Shown piece by piece: positions 42,518 to 51,796 of a stretch of 64,000 nt of DNA. Origin of the DNA: Lachnospiraceae bacterium. GTDB taxonomy: Bacteria > Bacillota > Clostridia > Lachnospirales > Lachnospiraceae. Made by a program: the position numbers and the translations under genes. The stretch covers positions 1-64,000 of the forward strand of contig JAUNCZ010000009.1 in assembly GCA_030526405.1 (NCBI GenBank), written 5' to 3'. The number at the start of each line of letters is the position of its first letter. Position 1 is the first letter of the stretch. Below the pieces are notes generated by a model. It was not told the DNA's origin. It saw only the letters and a program-made list of their open reading frames with translations, and did no database searches.

Positions 42518-43997
42518 TGAAAAGAGTGTGGTAGATTACCTTCCATTGGCTCTCCAATGGGAAACCCTTGGTATTACGGAACTTCATACGGCAACCCGTG
42601 CGCAGGAGGGGTTGGCGCTGGTAAAAAAACATAAACCGGATATTGTGATCGTGGATGTGGAAATGCCGGAAATGAATGGGCTTGTTTTCTGCCGGGAAGC
42701 GCAGAAAATCTGCAGTGATATTAAATTTGTGATTTTGTCTGCATTTGACCGTTTTGATTATGCCAGAGAAGCAATTCTGATCGGTGTAGATGATTATCTT
42801 TTGAAACCGGTGGATGAGACAGAACTGGAGATTCTGATGAAGAAGATTATCGGTGAACTGGAGGAAAGAAAAAGAAACAGCAGGCAGACTCTGCTTCGGG
42901 ATAAAGCAATCCAGGAAAAACGGATTATGGATCTGTTCTGGAGTATTATGAATCAGAAGGAAACAGGAGAAAATGTCCTGCTGTCTGAACTGTTTGAAAA
43001 TATCTGTATCATCATGCAGGGGAATGAAGCCGAGGACGATATAGAAGAGATAGTCAATATTTATTTTAATCCAGAACAGATGTATTATTCCAGCAGAAAA
43101 GGATTCCATGTTCTGATCTGGGAAAGAAATCTTGCCATATCCATGGAGCAGAAGATTGAATACATGAAACAGGATCTGATGCGCAGAGGGTTCATTGTAC
43201 AGATATCTTATGTTCGCAGAAGGGAGAGGGAAACATTACATCAGGCTCTGCTTCGTTGTTTTTATGCTCTGGAACGGCAGTTTTATCCGGAGGAAGATCA
43301 GGAGAGAATAAAGGAGGGGTTCGGACAGGTAGAATTATCCATGAAAAATCTGAATGAGACTCTGCGAAGGATGCCAGAAAATGGAAACAGCAGGGAACTC
43401 TGTGATGCAATCCTTCAGGTGTCAAAGGAAGCATTTGCCTGCTATGGCGAACCTGTTAAAATCTGTGCCATGATTCTGGATATTCTGAACAGTCTGAAAA
43501 TCTATCTCACAGCAAACTGGCAGGCGGATATTGTAAACATTTTCAGGAATCTGGATGTATATACACTGATGCGCTGCGGTTCTCAGGAAAAACTGTGTCT
43601 GATGGTGCAGCAGTGTTTGGAGAAACTGGACCAGATTCTCCTTCAGCAGGAGCAGGATCTGGGCAGTGCATACATTGTAAAATGTGCCAAGGAGTATACC
43701 AAGATCCACTATCAGGACAGCAAGTTATCTCTGCAGGAGGTTGCGGATGTGGCTGGAATCAGCAGAACTTATTTTTCAAAGGTTTTTAAGGATATAACAG
43801 GAAAGAAATACTGGGATTATCTTACGGAATATCGTATCAGAAAAGCCAGAGAATTTCTGATTAACACAAATCTGAAACAGCTGGAAATCAGTCAGATGGT
43901 GGGTTATGAAAGCGAATTTCATTTCAGCAGAAAGTTTAAGGAACTGACAGGTATGTCACCAAATAAGTTCCGCAGAAATAATCAGTCAAAGAGATAA
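42492..43997 (+). CDS. YesN-type response regulator with AraC DNA-binding domain
   Basis: 501 residues from ATG 42492, which has a better-placed AAGGA than ATG 42486. Receiver domain with acidic pair FLDDEKS and phospho-acceptor Asp55 (VIVDVEMPEMNG); long middle region; C-terminal AraC domain with two HTH units (LSLQEVADVAGISRTYFSKVFKDITG; LEISQMVGYESEFHFSRKFKELTGMSPNKFR). Likely activates the ABC transporter and GH43-GH127 genes that follow. Confidence 0.94.
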   Translation: MYKILFLDDEKSVVDYLPLALQWETLGITELHTATRAQEGLALVKKHKPDIVIVDVEMPEMNGLVFCREAQKICSDIKFVILSAFDRFDYAREAILIGVDDYLLKPVDETELEILMKKIIGELEERKRNSRQTLLRDKAIQEKRIMDLFWSIMNQKETGENVLLSELFENICIIMQGNEAEDDIEEIVNIYFNPEQMYYSSRKGFHVLIWERNLAISMEQKIEYMKQDLMRRGFIVQISYVRRRERETLHQALLRCFYALERQFYPEEDQERIKEGFGQVELSMKNLNETLRRMPENGNSRELCDAILQVSKEAFACYGEPVKICAMILDILNSLKIYLTANWQADIVNIFRNLDVYTLMRCGSQEKLCLMVQQCLEKLDQILLQQEQDLGSAYIVKCAKEYTKIHYQDSKLSLQEVADVAGISRTYFSKVFKDITGKKYWDYLTEYRIRKAREFLINTNLKQLEISQMVGYESEFHFSRKFKELTGMSPNKFRRNNQSKR

Positions 43998-44098
43998 AAT
44001 CATAATATATAGCAAAAAAAACAAATATCATGCATTCAAAAGAGAATGGTGAAATGATACCCTTTGCTAAAAGAAAAAAGAAAGCGAGGGTTCAAAAA

Positions 44099-45358
44099 AT
44101 GAAGAAAAATGTATTGGGTAAAAGTGTTCTTTCTGTTTCTCTGACAGCTGTGCTGGCAGGAACAATGCTTAGTGGCTGCGGCGGCAGCTCAGCGAAGTCG
44201 GAGGCGGCTGAGAACAAGCTGTCCATCATGTGCTGGATGAATGAGAATGATTTCAAACCGGTACTGGATGGATTCAGGGAATTATATCCGGATATCGAGA
44301 TCGATTTCCAGAATGTTCCAAATGAAGGAAATCAGTATCAGCAGAAGCTGAATCTTCTGGCAAACTCAGAGGAGCTTCCTGATGTATACTGGATCAACAG
44401 TCCAATTGATAACTTTGCAAAAAATGGTTACATGCAGGACATTTCCGAGCTGGAGGTTGTAAAGGCTCTTCCGGATACATACCAGGATGCTTACAGTTTT
44501 GACGGCAAGGTGTACGCTTATGCACCGGATTCCTGGGTTGGGGGTATGTTCTACAACAAAGACCTTTATGCCAAATACGGGTTTGAGGCGCCAAACAACT
44601 GGGGTGAGTTCTTAGAGCAGGCAGAAGCGTTCATGGCGGATGGAATTAAGCCAATCTCTATGGCAGGAACACAGTTGAATGACCTGATTGTTTGGCTGCA
44701 CAACACAGAGGATATCGCAAAGGACAATACTCTGGATGAGAAAATTAATGTGGGTGAACTGACCTATAGTGATGTATACGGTGATGTAATGGATAAGTGG
44801 TATGAGGAATGTGTACAGAGCGGCATCATTACTCAGGACATGGTTGGAATCACCGATGAGCAGAGAATTGATGAGTTTGCATCTGAAAAAGCAGCCGCAA
44901 CTCTCACCGGAGCGTGGGCAATTTCCGGTATCATGGAGAAAAATCCAAACATGAACATGGGCATTATTCCATATGTTGGAACAGAGGGAAATGCCTACAC
45001 AATGGGTGCTGTTAATATCGGTATTGCCATCAGCACCAACGCAAAACATCAGGAAAATGCAGAGAAATTCCTGGCCTATATGGGATCTGAAACAGGAATG
45101 GGAGCATACCAGAAGATGCAGGACAGCTTCCTGGGAGCAGATATTGACTATGAAGTAAATCCAATTATGGAGCCTATGAAACAGTATGCAGAGAACGGAC
45201 AGTTCTATTTCCCATCATATCATTGGACCTATACAGATTCCATGGAGCCGATTATCCAGAAAGGTCTTCAGGAGATTGTAATGGGAACAAAAACAGTAGA
45301 TGAACTTACCGGTGAGCTGGACGAGAAGATTGCAATTCTGATCGAGAGCAATAAATAA
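44099..45358 (+). CDS. Sugar ABC transporter substrate-binding lipoprotein
   Basis: 419 residues from ATG 44099, eight bases after GAGGG. Lipoprotein signal with lipobox LSGC (SLTAVLAGTMLSGCGG), then an extracellular solute-binding protein family 1 fold (KLSIMCWMNEND, LPDVYWINSP, GGMFYNKDLYAKYGFEAPNNWGEF, AATLTGAWAISGI). Delivers an oligosaccharide to the two permeases that follow. The downstream enzyme suggests an arabinofuranoside substrate. Confidence 0.92.
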   Translation: MKKNVLGKSVLSVSLTAVLAGTMLSGCGGSSAKSEAAENKLSIMCWMNENDFKPVLDGFRELYPDIEIDFQNVPNEGNQYQQKLNLLANSEELPDVYWINSPIDNFAKNGYMQDISELEVVKALPDTYQDAYSFDGKVYAYAPDSWVGGMFYNKDLYAKYGFEAPNNWGEFLEQAEAFMADGIKPISMAGTQLNDLIVWLHNTEDIAKDNTLDEKINVGELTYSDVYGDVMDKWYEECVQSGIITQDMVGITDEQRIDEFASEKAAATLTGAWAISGIMEKNPNMNMGIIPYVGTEGNAYTMGAVNIGIAISTNAKHQENAEKFLAYMGSETGMGAYQKMQDSFLGADIDYEVNPIMEPMKQYAENGQFYFPSYHWTYTDSMEPIIQKGLQEIVMGTKTVDELTGELDEKIAILIESNK

Positions 45359-45375
45359 TCGGGAGAACGTCTGCT

Positions 45376-46269
45376 ATGGATAAAAAAGGTTTTATTAAAA
45401 AGGAATTGCCGTGGGTTTTGTTTTGGGTGCCGGCATTTGCTGTTTACACCATCGTGGTTATTATCCCTTCTTTAACAACCATCGGGTATTCCTTCACAGA
45501 TTATAATGGATTCTCATCAGATATAAGCTTTGTGGGTTTAAAAAACTATCTGATGGTATTCAAAAACAAAGCGGCACTTACGTCTATTATCAATAGCCTG
45601 GTTTACGGTATATCTGTTCCAATTCTGGTTACAGTGATTGCTATTCCACTGGCGCTAGTATTAAACAGTAAGATTAAGTCAAAAAATATTCTGCGTGCCG
45701 TATTTTTCTTTCCGTCAGTAATCAGTACCCTGTTTCTTGGATTTATCTGGAAATTTATTCTTTCTTCCTCCAGTACGGGACTTATCAATAGTATCCGATT
45801 CAAGGCAGGAAAAGATCTGCTGTTGTTGCTCGCCGACCCCCAATGGGCGATGCCGTTGCTGATTCTGATTACTGTATGGGCGTCTGTTGGATGGCATTCC
45901 TGTATTTATATCGCCAATCTGCAGACAATTCCCCCGGATTATTATGAAGCAGCATCTCTGGACGGGGCAAGTAAGTTTCAGCAGTTTAAGAATATTACGC
46001 TTCCCATGCTTGCTCCATCCATGACATCCTCGGTGCTGCTTCTGTTAACCGGAAATCTAAAAGCGTATGATCTGCCTTATGCACTGACCGGTGGTGGACC
46101 GGGAACAAAGACGACCATGATCACCCAGACCATCATTGAGGAGGGTGTTACCTCTAATCGGATTGGTTATGCATCGGCAATGTCTTTCCTGTTCCTGCTC
46201 ATCATTGCTGTGATCACAGTATCGCTGACCAGATTTATGAATAAACGCGAAGAGCGGCTGTATTCATAG
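45376..46269 (+). CDS. Sugar ABC permease, MalF type
   Basis: 297 residues, six membrane segments. The ATPase-coupling EAA loop reads YEAASLDGASKFQQFKNITLPMLAPS (about 192-217). CUT1-type permease. Starts 17 bases after the binding-protein gene and 11 bases before its partner permease. No ATPase gene lies in the operon, so a shared MsmX-type ATPase elsewhere must power it. Confidence 0.93.
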   Translation: MDKKGFIKKELPWVLFWVPAFAVYTIVVIIPSLTTIGYSFTDYNGFSSDISFVGLKNYLMVFKNKAALTSIINSLVYGISVPILVTVIAIPLALVLNSKIKSKNILRAVFFFPSVISTLFLGFIWKFILSSSSTGLINSIRFKAGKDLLLLLADPQWAMPLLILITVWASVGWHSCIYIANLQTIPPDYYEAASLDGASKFQQFKNITLPMLAPSMTSSVLLLLTGNLKAYDLPYALTGGGPGTKTTMITQTIIEEGVTSNRIGYASAMSFLFLLIIAVITVSLTRFMNKREERLYS

Positions 46270-46280
46270 GGAGGTGTAGA

Positions 46281-47108
46281 ATGGGTAAGAAATATACAAA
46301 GAAAACATTGCTTCTGGAAACAATCATGGTGGCAATTGCCTCTGTGTTTATGATTCCGATGTACTATCTGGTTGTCAGTACATTTAAGAATCAGCAGGAA
46401 ATTATGGAACATCCTCTGGGTCTTCCGAAAGCCTTTTCTCTGGCAAACTATGAGAGAGCTCTCTCTACCATGGATTACTGGAGAAACTTTGGGAATTCTC
46501 TTCTGATTACATCAGTGTCTGTTATTCTGGTAATCATTTTGGGTTCGATGGCTGCATATTCTATCAGCAGACATCGCAGTAAACTATCAAAATTTATCGG
46601 AGCGCTGTTTCTGATTGGTTTCATGGTTCCGGCACAGACCACCATGTTGCCTCTTTTCACCGTAATGAAGAAGCTGCATCTGATCAATACCTATAAAGGA
46701 ATGATTCTGCTTCACTGCAATCAGTGCGTATTTGCCTTTATGCTGTACAAGGGATTTATTCAGACCATCCCGCAGGAATTGGAAGAAGCAGCGAAAATTG
46801 ATGGATGTAATATGTGGCAGCTGTTCTGGAAAATTGTTTTTCCTCTTCTTAAACCTGTCACGATCACTGTTGCTATTTTCAATGTAATGTGGATATGGAA
46901 TGATTTCATGCTTACATATCTCTTCTTGAATTCATCGAAGAAAGCAACTCTGATCATGCAGGTATTCAATGGAATGGGTACCTTCAGCAACGACTGGTCC
47001 ATGATGATGCCGGCTCTTGTTCTGGCTCTGCTTCCGATGGTGATATTCTACCTGATCATGCAGAAACAGATTGTGGAGGGTGTTGTATCAGGAGCAGTAA
47101 AAGGCTAA
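46281..47108 (+). CDS. Sugar ABC permease, MalG type
   Basis: 275 residues, six membrane segments, EAA loop EEAAKIDGCNMWQLFWKIVFPLLKP (about 163-187). Forms the heterodimeric CUT1 channel with the preceding permease. GGGAGGTGTAGA precedes ATG 46281. Confidence 0.93.
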   Translation: MGKKYTKKTLLLETIMVAIASVFMIPMYYLVVSTFKNQQEIMEHPLGLPKAFSLANYERALSTMDYWRNFGNSLLITSVSVILVIILGSMAAYSISRHRSKLSKFIGALFLIGFMVPAQTTMLPLFTVMKKLHLINTYKGMILLHCNQCVFAFMLYKGFIQTIPQELEEAAKIDGCNMWQLFWKIVFPLLKPVTITVAIFNVMWIWNDFMLTYLFLNSSKKATLIMQVFNGMGTFSNDWSMMMPALVLALLPMVIFYLIMQKQIVEGVVSGAVKG

Positions 47109-47137
47109 CGGATACAATTTTATTAGGCAGTAAAATG

Positions 47138-47179
47138 AAAACAGAAACAGGAGCAGCAGTTCTTCTGTTTCTGTTTTTG
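47138..47179 (+). terminator. Terminator after the ABC permease
   Basis: AAAACAGAAACAG (47138-47150) / CTGTTTCTGTTTT (47166-47178), ending in a T run. It separates the ABC genes from the GH43-GH127 gene. Confidence 0.85.
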
Positions 47180-47181
47180 CT

Positions 47182-47389
47182 TTATAAGATTCGGGTGTCA
47201 AAAGCCCCCAAAAACAGATTACACGGATTGTTTCGTACTTCGTACTCCCACAATCCTCCCCAAGATTCGGATATCGTGGTGCTTGCGCCCCACTTACATC
47301 CTCATCTTTGGGGCGTGTCACAAGGTCTATCACCACCGTACGTGCAAGCACCGGTGGCTCTGACCTTTTGACACTGTAATCTTTATAAG
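47182..47389 (-). mobile_element. 194-bp MITE-like element, copy 2, with 7-bp target duplications
   Basis: The element proper is 47189-47382, the exact reverse complement of 15938-16131 over all 194 bases. TTTATAA flanks it on both sides (47182-47188 and 47383-47389), unlike the TATTAAA of copy 1, so the two copies inserted independently. It lies within the arabinoside locus between the terminator at 47138 and the glycosidase gene. A palindrome AGGAAATT/AATTTC-type hairpin adjoins the same end in both copies. Confidence 0.88.
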
Positions 47390-47504
47390 AAATTTCGATA
47401 ATTTCCTGTGAAAAACACATGGGAAGATGTCAGCAAATCTGACGTGCACCTTACTTATGGACGCCCAGGTGTACATGTAAAATACAGATTCTGGAGGAAA
47501 AGGG
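47390..47504 (+). other. Leader region of the GH43-GH127 gene
   Basis: About 115 bases between the MITE and the start codon. Palindrome AAATTTC/ATAATTTCCTG beside the element; otherwise no clear promoter or terminator. Any promoter of the glycosidase gene must lie here, in the MITE, or upstream of the terminator. Confidence 0.4.
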
Positions 47505-50387
47505 ATGAATACTATTGCCGGATATTTATTTGTTACATTTTGTGGAGAGAGTCCCCTGGGAGAACAAATCTACTTCTCCTGCAGCAGGGATGGCTTCCAC
47601 TGGTTTGATCTGAATGGAGGAAAACCGGTGCTTACATCAGGAATCGGAGAAAAAGGTGTCAGAGATCCCTTTATTCTTCGTTCCTGGGAGGGGGACAGAT
47701 ACTATCTCATAGCAACAGACCTGAGGATTGCATCAGGAAAAGGCTGGGAGGCGGCTCTGAAGCAGGGGAGTTCTTCTGTTATTATCTGGGAATCGGAGGA
47801 TCTGATCCACTGGTCAGAGGAGAGAGCTTGTGAAATTGCTCCGGAAGGAGCAGGCTGTGTCTGGGCACCAGAGGCAATCTATGATAAAGAAAAAAATGCC
47901 TACATGGTATTCTGGTCTTCTTATGTGAAGGGGAAAACCAGTATTTATCGTTCTTACACATCAGATTTCAGAACCTTCACTGAGGCGGAACTGTATCTGG
48001 AGAAGGAATACGATGTAATTGATATGACAATTCTGCAGGATGGAGAATTCATATATCGTATTTATAAGGATGAAATTAATAAGAATCTCTGTATGGACCG
48101 GGCAAAAAATCTGAATGATGAATTTCAGATGGTGGAAACAGCAGGACTTTCAGACCTCCATGGTGTAGAGGGACCTGCTGCATTTCCTCTTCAGGACGGC
48201 AGATGGTGTGTGTTGGCAGACCAGTATGCAATAAACGGAGGATATATGCCTCTCATCTGTGGAAATCCTGCGCAGGAACCATTTGTAAAAGTGGCCTCTG
48301 ATGCGTATCACATGGGAGAGATGTGCAAGCGTCACGGAAGTGTGCTGGAATTAACACAGCAGGAAGAAGAGCGGCTTCAGAATTATTTTGCTGAAGATAT
48401 GAAAACAAATCCAGTCTCCATAACGGATCCGTTCTGGAAAAAGAAGGTAGAGCTTGTGAGAGATGTGGTATTGCCATATCAGTGGAATGCTTTGAATGAC
48501 CAGATTCCGGACGCCCAGCCCAGCTATTGCATGCACAACTTCCGAGTTGCTGCGAAGCTGACGCAGCAGGCAGAACAGAAGGCGGACTATGTTGCGCCGA
48601 CTCATACCGTGAATGGATTTTGTATATGGCCGGAGGATCCGAAGCAGCTGGAGGATCGTTTTTATGGTTTTGTATTCCAGGACAGTGATTTTGCAAAATG
48701 GATCGAGGCAGCAGCTTACATTCTCCGGCAGTATCCGGATGAGGAACTGGAGAAGCGGGCAGATGATGCCATAGATCTGGTGTGTAGTGCCCAGCAGCCA
48801 GACGGTTATCTGGATACTTTCTATAGCATCAACGACATCAGTAAGCGGTTTACAAACCTGCGCAACAATCATGAGCTGTACTGTCTTGGACATCTGATCG
48901 AGGGAGCTGTGGCTTATTATCAGACAACAGGAAAAGACAAACTTCTTCAGGCAGCCTGCAGATTTGCAGATTGTGTGGATCAGCATATCGGTCCGGAAGA
49001 AGGAAAACTTCATGGATACCCCGGACATGAAATTGCAGAGATGGCATTGGCGAAGCTGTACCATGTTACCGGCGAGGAGCGTTATAAAAAACTGGGTGAG
49101 TATTTCATCAATGAACGTGGAAAAAAGCCCTACTTCTTTGACTTTGAGGATACCATCAATGACAGTATACATGAGGATACACGGTATCAGTATCAGCAGG
49201 CAAATCTTCCCGTAAGGGAGCAACCTGAGGCAGTGGGACACGCTGTCCGTGCTGTATATCTCTATTCTGGAATGGCAGATTTTGCCAGACTGACTTTGGA
49301 TGCAAGTCTGAAACAGGCCTGTAAAAGATTGTGGAATGATATTACTGACAATAAGATGTACATTACAGGCGGAATCGGAGGAACTCATATAGGAGAAGCA
49401 TTTTCCTATTCCTATGACCTTCCCAATGATACTGCCTATTCTGAAACCTGTGCATCCATCGGAATGATCTTTTTCGCAAAACGAATGCTGGAGCTGGAGC
49501 AGGATTCCCGCTATGCAGATGTGATGGAACGGGAATTTTATAATGTGGTGCTTGCAGGAATGGGACTGGAGGGGGATACATTCTTTTACGTAAATCCTCT
49601 GGAAGTGGTGCCAGAGGCCTGTCATAAGGATAAGCGAAAAGAACATGTGGAACCTGTGCGTAAAAAATGGTTCGGCTGTGCCTGTTGTCCTCCGAATCTT
49701 GCCAGACTGCTGGGATCTCTGGGGGACTATATTTTTACCTGGAAGAAGGATGCTCTGTTTGTAAACCTGTATATCCAGAGTAAAAATACCATCACTCTGG
49801 CTTCGGGGGAAATCAATGTGGAGATTCAGTCCACCATGCCCTGGGAGGGACTGGCAGCAGTTCATGTAACTTCCACTGCGAAAGAGTCATTTACCCTGGC
49901 TCTTCGAATTCCGGACTGGGTAGAAGAGTGGAAGGTGCAGGGAGTGAATGATGCTGAGACAGAAATAAAGAACGGATATTTCTATATCACAAAAGTCTGG
50001 GGGGAGGAAGAACTTCAACTGGAGTTCCCTATGGAGATACGTATTCTGGAAGCGCATGAGAAAGTGCGAGAAGATATTGGGAAAGCAGCTGTTATGCGTG
50101 GCCCTCTGGTGTACTGCCTGGAAGAGGTGGACAATGGGGCAGATCTTCATCTGATCCGAATGGATGCTCAGGCAGAATTCCATGTGGAAGAAAAAATGAT
50201 TGCATCAGAAAACGTACTGGCAATCAAAGGAACTGGTCTGAGACAGAAAAAGAAAGGATACAGTGGTTTGTATTCATCCTATAAAAAGAAGGAATATGAA
50301 GAAGCAGAACTGTGTTGGATTCCTTACTATGCATGGGCGAATCGAGGAGAAGGTGAGATGCAGGTCTGGACCAGAGTAGAAATATAA
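47505..50387 (+). CDS. GH43-GH127 fusion, probable L-arabinofuranosidase
   Basis: 960 residues. The N-terminal 295 form a five-bladed GH43-like domain (GVRDPFILR, VWAPEAIYD, LHGVEGPAAF). The C-terminal 660 are a GH127 beta-L-arabinofuranosidase like HypBA1: an all-helical barrel with Glu647 and Cys649 (SETCAS) and Cys727-Cys728 (CACCPPN), matching its zinc site, in which a cysteine is the nucleophile. No signal peptide, so it acts on imported oligosaccharides. The pairing suggests removal of alpha- and beta-linked arabinofuranose from the same glycan, for example plant hydroxyproline-linked arabinans. GGAGGAAAAGGG precedes ATG 47505. Confidence 0.9.
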   Translation: MNTIAGYLFVTFCGESPLGEQIYFSCSRDGFHWFDLNGGKPVLTSGIGEKGVRDPFILRSWEGDRYYLIATDLRIASGKGWEAALKQGSSSVIIWESEDLIHWSEERACEIAPEGAGCVWAPEAIYDKEKNAYMVFWSSYVKGKTSIYRSYTSDFRTFTEAELYLEKEYDVIDMTILQDGEFIYRIYKDEINKNLCMDRAKNLNDEFQMVETAGLSDLHGVEGPAAFPLQDGRWCVLADQYAINGGYMPLICGNPAQEPFVKVASDAYHMGEMCKRHGSVLELTQQEEERLQNYFAEDMKTNPVSITDPFWKKKVELVRDVVLPYQWNALNDQIPDAQPSYCMHNFRVAAKLTQQAEQKADYVAPTHTVNGFCIWPEDPKQLEDRFYGFVFQDSDFAKWIEAAAYILRQYPDEELEKRADDAIDLVCSAQQPDGYLDTFYSINDISKRFTNLRNNHELYCLGHLIEGAVAYYQTTGKDKLLQAACRFADCVDQHIGPEEGKLHGYPGHEIAEMALAKLYHVTGEERYKKLGEYFINERGKKPYFFDFEDTINDSIHEDTRYQYQQANLPVREQPEAVGHAVRAVYLYSGMADFARLTLDASLKQACKRLWNDITDNKMYITGGIGGTHIGEAFSYSYDLPNDTAYSETCASIGMIFFAKRMLELEQDSRYADVMEREFYNVVLAGMGLEGDTFFYVNPLEVVPEACHKDKRKEHVEPVRKKWFGCACCPPNLARLLGSLGDYIFTWKKDALFVNLYIQSKNTITLASGEINVEIQSTMPWEGLAAVHVTSTAKESFTLALRIPDWVEEWKVQGVNDAETEIKNGYFYITKVWGEEELQLEFPMEIRILEAHEKVREDIGKAAVMRGPLVYCLEEVDNGADLHLIRMDAQAEFHVEEKMIASENVLAIKGTGLRQKKKGYSGLYSSYKKKEYEEAELCWIPYYAWANRGEGEMQVWTRVEI

Positions 50388-50390
50388 ACC

Positions 50391-50431
50391 AAAAAGAGTA
50401 TTGAATCATATTAAGATCCAATACTCTTTTT
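50391..50431. terminator. Bidirectional terminator after GH43-GH127
   Basis: Perfect 13-bp stem AAAAAGAGTATTG (50391-50403) / CAATACTCTTTTT (50419-50431). It serves the glycosidase (+) and the XRE gene (-). Confidence 0.92.
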
Positions 50432-50445
50432 GGCTTTTTTCTTGC

Positions 50446-50919
50446 CTATTTTTGTTCCAGCTCCTGCTTCTCCATCCAGAAGGACAGTGCGGAGGAACAG
50501 CTGGCAAGCATCTGCAGCTGCTCTCTGATCCTGGTGAAATCTTCTCTTTCATCCTCTGAGATCACACCGTCAACGGTGATCTCGATAAGACGGTTTTTTT
50601 CCTTGCTGAGGGCAGTGATACCTGCAAGCAGCTCCAGAACAATGGTGGACAGCTCTTTTTTCTTCAGCTCAGGAACATATTTTCTTCCGATGGGACAGGC
50701 ATTGGAGCAGTAATAATTGGACAGCTCCGGCACCTGATAGGCCTTCGCCATGGCCAGAATTTCATCCGGATGTGGCATGGAGCGTTCACTTTCTATTTTT
50801 TCAATGCGATCAGCGGATATGAAATCCATGCGCTCGCTGGCCTTGTCTCTGGTGAGATCAAGGGCCTCTCTGCACTGCTGATAGACAGTTTTATTTTCTC
50901 TGACAGATCTTTTTCCCAT
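50446..50919 (-). CDS. XRE-family helix-turn-helix protein
   Basis: 157 residues from the ATG at 50919 (minus strand) with GGAGGG seven bases upstream. N-terminal HTH (about 10-65: YQQCREALDLTRDKASERMDFISADRIEKIESERSMPHPDEILAMAKAY), a Cys pair in YYCSNACPIGRKYVP (about 69-83) that may bind metal, and a helical C-terminal half. Regulator of unknown targets. Divergent from the guanylate-kinase-like gene. Confidence 0.83.
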   Translation of the reverse strand: MGKRSVRENKTVYQQCREALDLTRDKASERMDFISADRIEKIESERSMPHPDEILAMAKAYQVPELSNYYCSNACPIGRKYVPELKKKELSTIVLELLAGITALSKEKNRLIEITVDGVISEDEREDFTRIREQLQMLASCSSALSFWMEKQELEQK

Positions 50920-50947
50920 GTATTCCCTCCTGCGATTTTCTGTCTTT

Positions 50948-50976
50948 ACTATACGGGAAACCGGGAAAAATAGCAA
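50948..50976 (-). promoter_or_regulatory. Promoter of the XRE gene
   Basis: On the minus strand: TTGCTA (50976-50971), 17 bases, TATAGT (50953-50948). Confidence 0.7.
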
Positions 50977-50990
50977 CTGTCACGGAAGTA

Positions 50991-50999
50991 TGCTATAAT
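50991..50999 (+). promoter_or_regulatory. Extended -10 promoter of the guanylate-kinase-like gene
   Basis: TGCTATAAT at 50991-50999 is a TG-extended -10, which can work with a weak -35. It reads into the housekeeping cluster beginning at 51110. Confidence 0.55.
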
Positions 51000-51109
51000 G
51001 AGGCAAACATTCAGAAGACGTTTTGGGTGACACTGGGCAGAGGAAAGCAGTTGCAGGATATCACCCGGGAGAAACGTCCGGATAATAACCGAAGAAATGA
51101 GGTTGATTC

Positions 51110-51697
51110 ATGGGAAAGATATTTTACATTATGGGAAAGAGTGCAACAGGAAAGGATCATATTTACGGAGAATTGCTTCAGGATCCGGAACTGAAACTGA
51201 AGCCGCTGGTGCTTTATACCACAAGACCCATCCGCAGCGGCGAAACTGAGGGAGAAACCTATTATTTTTCTGATGAACAGCATCTGAAACAGCTGACAGC
51301 GGAGGGAAAGATCATTGAGGTTCGCTGTTACCAGACGATTCATGGTCCCTGGTATTATTTTACAGCAGATGAGGGGCAGTTTGATACAGAGCAGGATATT
51401 CTGGGCATCGGAACCCTGGAATCCTATTCAGAACTTCGATCTTATTTCGGAGAGGAGAGAATTGTTCCCCTCTATATAGAGGTGGAGGATGGACTCCGCC
51501 TGAAGCGGGCCATTGGAAGAGAGGAACAGCAGGAGCAGCCGAAATACCAGGAGCTTTGCCGCCGTTTTCTTGCAGATTCCCAGGATTTCAGTGAGGAAAA
51601 GATTCTGGAACAGGGAATTGAAGAGAGGATTCACAACAACGGCACACTGGAGGAGTGTCTGGAGAGGGTTCGTCAGGTGATCCGAAGACACCGATAG
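51110..51697 (+). CDS. Guanylate kinase-like protein
   Basis: 195 residues. P-loop GKSATGKD (about 9-16) and the GMP-binding region TTRPIRSGETEGETYYF follow the guanylate kinase pattern. The remainder diverges from true Gmk, and the middle (IHGPWYYFTADEGQFD) is family-specific. It is the usual upstream neighbour of holB in Lachnospiraceae. It may be a second guanylate kinase or have another nucleotide role. Only a weak GAGG precedes ATG 51110. Confidence 0.8.
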   Translation: MGKIFYIMGKSATGKDHIYGELLQDPELKLKPLVLYTTRPIRSGETEGETYYFSDEQHLKQLTAEGKIIEVRCYQTIHGPWYYFTADEGQFDTEQDILGIGTLESYSELRSYFGEERIVPLYIEVEDGLRLKRAIGREEQQEQPKYQELCRRFLADSQDFSEEKILEQGIEERIHNNGTLEECLERVRQVIRRHR

Positions 51698-51703
51698 TTC
51701 CGG

Positions 51704-51732
51704 TTCACAAAAATACAGGAATATGGTATACT
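51704..51732 (+). promoter_or_regulatory. holB promoter
   Basis: TTCACA (51704-51709), 17 bases, TATACT (51727-51732). Confidence 0.65.
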
Positions 51733-51796
51733 TTTTCTAATTAGACAGATGCAGCTGCTTTTGACAGAAAACAGAAGCACTGCAGAAAGGACGAGT

